64,000 nt of DNA, taken from NCBI GenBank assembly GCA_964030785.1, contig OZ034975.1, positions 17,585,142-17,649,141 on the forward strand, given 5' to 3'. Source of the DNA: Siderastrea siderea (lineage: Eukaryota; Cnidaria; Anthozoa; Scleractinia; Rhizangiidae). Both the position numbers and the translations under genes were made by a program. Position 1 is the stretch's first letter. Each line of letters begins with the position of its first letter. Under the pieces are notes generated by a model. It made no database searches and was not told the origin of the DNA. It worked only from the letters and a program-made list of their open reading frames with translations. This document shows, piece after piece, positions 61,101-64,000 of this stretch.

Positions 61101-61286
61101 ACCCTTAACTTTCTTAAGCTCGTTCTCAACGTCATCAAGACGCCGTTTCATTGCGACGAAAGAAAAAAACAAGACTACGATACACGATACCAGGCACGCG
61201 ATTGTCAAGAAGTACACGAACGAACGAAATCGTTCCACTGAAGATCCTGTCACAAATTTACGACGTTTGGTTGGTTCTTGCTCCAT
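55187..61286 (-). CDS. Short-chain collagen C4-like type II membrane protein, copy D (intact)
   Basis: Six exons give 362 residues: 60982-61286, 60452-60498, 59567-59611, 57354-57416, 56796-56945, 55187-55665. Residues 1-22 are cytosolic and about 23-44 a membrane helix. The stalk is about 20 residues shorter than in A and C. RHKR at 78-81 is the furin-type site, followed by TINPQITLSDLDKRIITLES. The collagen stretch has 21 Gly-X-Y triplets (118-180), and the C-terminal domain covers 204-362. The intron after exon 2 appears to use a GC donor (G|GCAAGT at 60451-60450), which keeps the 47-bp exon length of every other copy. The copy is separated from A-C by the TRP-SPRY gene. A TTAA MITE lies next to the exon 1 donor. 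Confidence 0.9.
58268..58429 (+). CDS. Possible small secreted peptide with an RGD motif (53 aa)
   Basis: ATG at 58268 opens a 53-codon frame ending TAG at 58427-58429, with AATAAA directly after the stop. The first 24 residues look like a signal peptide (MAGMFLKFALFLISCALLVR then VVEA). The rest is short and hydrophilic, with SSRGDKPFF and EINK. There are no cysteines. It lies inside intron 3 of copy D on the opposite strand. I do not recognise a family. The frame is short enough to be chance, but the signal-like start is unusually clean. RGD can bind integrins in some proteins; here that is only a suggestion. Confidence 0.4.
   Translation: MAGMFLKFALFLISCALLVRVVEAVPGDENTNNEDFRGSSRGDKPFFIKEINK
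59020..59078. repeat. Near-perfect 27-bp hairpin with a 5-base loop
   Basis: ACTGTTTTATCTCCATATTT on the left pairs with AAATATGGAGATAAAACAGT on the right, and the pairing continues through GATTA/TAATC with one T/G mismatch. It could be a tiny palindromic element or an RNA hairpin. Confidence 0.75.
60505..60533. repeat. (AAAC)n microsatellite
   Basis: Six to seven AAAC units directly upstream (on the minus strand) of exon 2 of copy D. Confidence 0.85.
60743..60973. repeat. TTAA-bounded palindromic MITE next to the exon 1 donor of copy D
   Basis: The left end TTAACCCTTAAGACC is mirrored by GGCTTAAAAGGTTAA at the right. Interior GGAGAATTC and TTGATATCTAAAGAC words match the element at 23439-23650 in inverted order. 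Its right end is 8 bp from the exon 1 splice donor at 60981. Confidence 0.7.
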
Positions 61287-61373
61287 TGCAACTACGCAAT
61301 ATCACTGAAATCTTTGCTGAAGTGGTTCGTGTCACTGGATCTTGGTTAAATATATTGTAGACCTGATCTCTTA

Positions 61374-61381
61374 TTTATATA
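61374..61381 (-). promoter_or_regulatory. Possible TATA box of copy D
   Basis: The minus strand reads TATATAAA about 90 bp before the ATG at 61284-61286, at the same relative place as in copy A. Confidence 0.5.
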
Positions 61382-61602
61382 GTTTGTGTGATTGTGTGGA
61401 CCAGCACGTCCGTAGTTCTAAACGCTGTCAAGCTAAGAAACATTGAGGAACTCTTACCAGATATCATGTTTGGCTGTCACTTCGTTCATAGCGTTTCATC
61501 TCTGTTTTACCTCCGTTTCAGTTTGTATCTGCGCCATTTGAAGTACACAAAGGGAAAAAAAAAACTTTCGTCAATTGGGTACCCCCTCGCAGATTAAAGA
61601 CT

Positions 61603-61630
61603 TTTCAGACTTGGTCGATTCCTGCTCCAT
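61603..61630 (-). pseudogene. Relic of a further collagen exon 1
   Basis: From ATG at 61628-61630 the minus strand encodes MEQESTK, identical to the start of copy A, and then loses similarity. The flank above it has the CCACTGAATCTCG block and a TTAGCACGTCCGG segment like the 5' flanks of the other copies. No membrane helix or stalk follows. It is a truncated duplicate upstream of copy D. Confidence 0.65.
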
Positions 61631-63432
61631 TGCAGGCGTGACTTGAATGTTTCACCAGCTGAGTACCACTGAATCTCGATTTAATACCTCGTAAACCGTT
61701 TTTTTTTTTATTTAGTTGGCTTAGCGGATTTGTAGTTTGAGTTAGCACGTCCGGAAAAACGCTGTCATAAAGTACTTTAACATAATTGTCAAGTTTTGAT
61801 GACACTTAGTATGATAGTTTCATATCTATTTCAGTTTGTGCCTGATCTTTTGGTTACACAGCCTTGTTATAGAATGTGTGGTTTTTATAATATCCCCATA
61901 ATTCTGAAGGTAGGAAACAAAATTGCGAAGGCTGTTACCGTATTCTCACGAATACCCTTTGATAAAATTTTCCCATTAATGTGATAGATATATTCCGATA
62001 ATTGTTGGTCAAAACACCTTAAGATGAACAAGAAATTAAATGAAAACTAGTTTTTTTAGATGAGATTTTTCGATACATAAATAAGTTAAAGCTCACCAAA
62101 ATTAAAAAAAAGAGAAAACTGTAAAAAAAAAAAAAAAAAAAGAGATGGGAACATGGGACGGCTAAGACTGGAAATAAATACATTTCGTTGAATATTCGCT
62201 TTAAGAGTGTATGTTTGTAAATATCGACTGGAGGCGTGCAATAAGGAAAATATCCAAATTCTGAAACAACAAATCACAAAGTATCCCTAGGTGATTAACA
62301 GATAGACCCTATATTTTTTACTTCTATCAGATAATTGTTTTCGACTTACGGAGGTAATCTTGGTTTCGCAGCTCTCGGAGTCTCGGACCGGGTTTCCCGG
62401 CTCTCACAGAGAGCATCGCGAAAAGGCCGTTAACAAATAAAACAATTTTAACGAGAACAGCAAATAGCTAATCACATAGAGTAGTTAATTACACACATTT
62501 GTGGCAATTTTCTCAGTTTGGACTTAAACGGAATAGTTTGACCGATTTCTTGCAATGAAAGATCATTGCACGCCTCCGGTCGACCTTTACAGACATTCGC
62601 TCTTAAAACTCTTTTGCTCAAAATTCAACAGTTTTTTTCGTCAATTCTGCTGGCAACATTGTTGAAATCAATTCGTGCCGTCAACTAAACAAGACAACAA
62701 CAGAACAAGAAACGAACCTTACTGACTCTTGTTTTATTTGGGCGTAGGTTTTATTTTCGATATGTTCGCGTATCGTTAACATTTGGCAAAAATTCAACGA
62801 CCCCGTGAAGGTTTGGGGGCAACAGCTAAATATTTCAGTTGAATTTGTTCGACCTTGGGCGTTTACGGTAGTCACCCTTGTCCAGTAAATTTATGCGTGA
62901 GTTATTTCCCTCGGAAAATTACCCACGATAGAATATTTGCTGCCCAATTTTGCACGATTTTGGCTTATGCTTCCCGCGAATTATAAAATAAAAAACATTA
63001 GGATAGCACAGGGTGGGTGGGAAAATAAGGTCGATTTTGTATGAAGCTTGTCAAAAAACGGGTACTTGAGTGGTTCAAAAACAAACAGCATGTAACGAAG
63101 ATTCAATTGGTCCTTTGTTTAATACGGGTAGTCTGGTTTTATTGACAATGACAGTAAAAGGACATATTATATTTTTAAAGCCACCCAATTTCTTTTGAAC
63201 TATTGAAGTGTGTGAATGTGAACTGGAGCGAAGAAGCGAAATTTAAACTACTCTCTGGCTGTTAATTCAAACAAATGACGAAATTACAAAGTCAAGCATT
63301 GCAAAGATTAAGGAGGGCGCCAGAACATTTGTAATGTACCGGGACTCAATGACCAGTATCATTCTAGCTGTACTTTCGGAACCGAGTTGAAAGAGATCTT
63401 GTTAAGCTCAAGTCGATCTTGTTCGTGTTAAA
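61631..63432. other. Intergenic region, no gene seen
   Basis: The first 200 bp or so is duplicated 5'-flank of the collagen copies. The rest is AT-rich with a poly-A run near 62126-62141. No conserved protein is visible. The last part presumably holds the promoter of the gene starting at 63433, but no TATA box is clear. Confidence 0.5.
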
Positions 63433-64000
63433 ATGGCTGCGGTGATTTTCAAATACACCACCGACAAGGCGAAGGTTTCAAGCAAAGAACGCAGTTCTGG
63501 TTACCTTAGAGGAGCCGCGGTCGAAGAGTTTCTAGCAGGTAAAGGTTGGATTTCTATCGGAAGTCAAGTGCTTCATTCTGAACCTTCGTTTGGCACCGCA
63601 AAAGAACAGATGCTTTCTCAAGCACGAGCGCTGCGGGACATCGAAGAGCTCGTCAAATCGAAACTGTCGGTGAAGGAATACTTCAAAGACTCGTTGATAA
63701 TCGTTGGTCAAGTTTACGATATTGATTCGTTGATGGAAACCAGAAGTGTTAAGAAAGACACTAAAAAAGAACGAGATTGCAAGCAGTCACTACTACTCGA
63801 TTTGGAATCACCGGCGAAAGAATGCCCTGTCAAAAGTGATCGTGTATCCCCAAATGAAGGCACAACGAAACCATCGATTGCTAACGCAATGAAAGCCATA
63901 AAACTTGGTCCACCAAAGGTCAAAAGCCCAGCGAGCCCGAAGACCAAGAACACGATCCGACCCGTGCGTATTCGCCCGATGGGTTCAGCGTCGAAAGTTA
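63433..64000 (+). CDS. Unrecognised protein, N-terminal part (runs off the window)
   Basis: An uninterrupted frame of 189 codons starts at ATG 63433 and continues past the window edge. It begins MAAVIFKYTTDKAKVSSKER, with SSGYLRGAAVEEFLAGKGW and a helical stretch ending IEELVKSKLSVKEYFKDSL. After about residue 100 it becomes lysine/serine/proline-rich and disordered-looking, with SPASPKTKN and a basic RPVRIRP near the end. There is no signal peptide or membrane helix. Base composition is more balanced than the surrounding DNA, as expected for coding sequence. I do not recognise the family. An intracellular or nuclear protein is a guess from the basic tail. Confidence 0.75.
   Translation, partial: MAAVIFKYTTDKAKVSSKERSSGYLRGAAVEEFLAGKGWISIGSQVLHSEPSFGTAKEQMLSQARALRDIEELVKSKLSVKEYFKDSLIIVGQVYDIDSLMETRSVKKDTKKERDCKQSLLLDLESPAKECPVKSDRVSPNEGTTKPSIANAMKAIKLGPPKVKSPASPKTKNTIRPVRIRPMGSASKV

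Overview
This window looks like nuclear DNA of a cnidarian, most likely an anthozoan such as a stony coral. The evidence is the AT-rich, intron-rich gene structure, several multi-exon genes of the anthozoan/sponge 'short-chain collagen C4-like' family, and an animal mobile-element load (Penelope-like, DIRS-like, LINE, tyrosine-recombinase element, many MITEs and tRNA-derived SINEs). No bacterial operons, rRNA genes or CRISPR arrays are visible. The species cannot be named from the sequence.

Layout. 0-0.6 kb: last exon of a + strand short-chain collagen gene whose other exons lie outside the window. 0.6-11.3 kb: a repeat block with a TTAA-bounded MITE, a TIR element interrupted by a LINE fragment, and a 5.3-kb inverted repeat holding further nested inverted repeats. 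11.8-33.9 kb: three minus-strand collagen copies in tandem, called A (intact), B (broken by several lesions) and C (intact). 36.7-54.4 kb: one large + strand gene of at least 18 exons encoding a TRPC-like cation channel fused to a C-terminal SPRY domain and a short helical tail. Its introns hold a DIRS-like reverse transcriptase, a MITE with subterminal tandem repeats, and a 1.8-kb tyrosine-recombinase element. 55.2-61.3 kb: a fourth minus-strand collagen copy (D), followed by the relic first exon of another copy. 63.4-64 kb: the start of an unrecognised + strand gene.

The collagen genes share a six-exon plan: cytosolic tail, one membrane helix, heptad-rich stalk, basic furin-type site, a 47-bp linker exon, three collagen exons, and a large cysteine-rich C-terminal exon. 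The products look like type II membrane collagens that could be shed.

The most novel observations are: (1) a tyrosine-recombinase transposon at 43.5-45.3 kb with a palindromic 3' end, and a 295-bp non-autonomous relative at 17.8-18.1 kb that is collinear with both of its ends; (2) the TRP-SPRY fusion with a 27-bp microexon before the pore; (3) the furin-site membrane collagen array; (4) a hammerhead-like motif at the end of the Penelope remnant; (5) inverted pairs of tRNA-like sequences. All exon models come from reading splice sites and phase by eye; no transcript or database comparison was possible.
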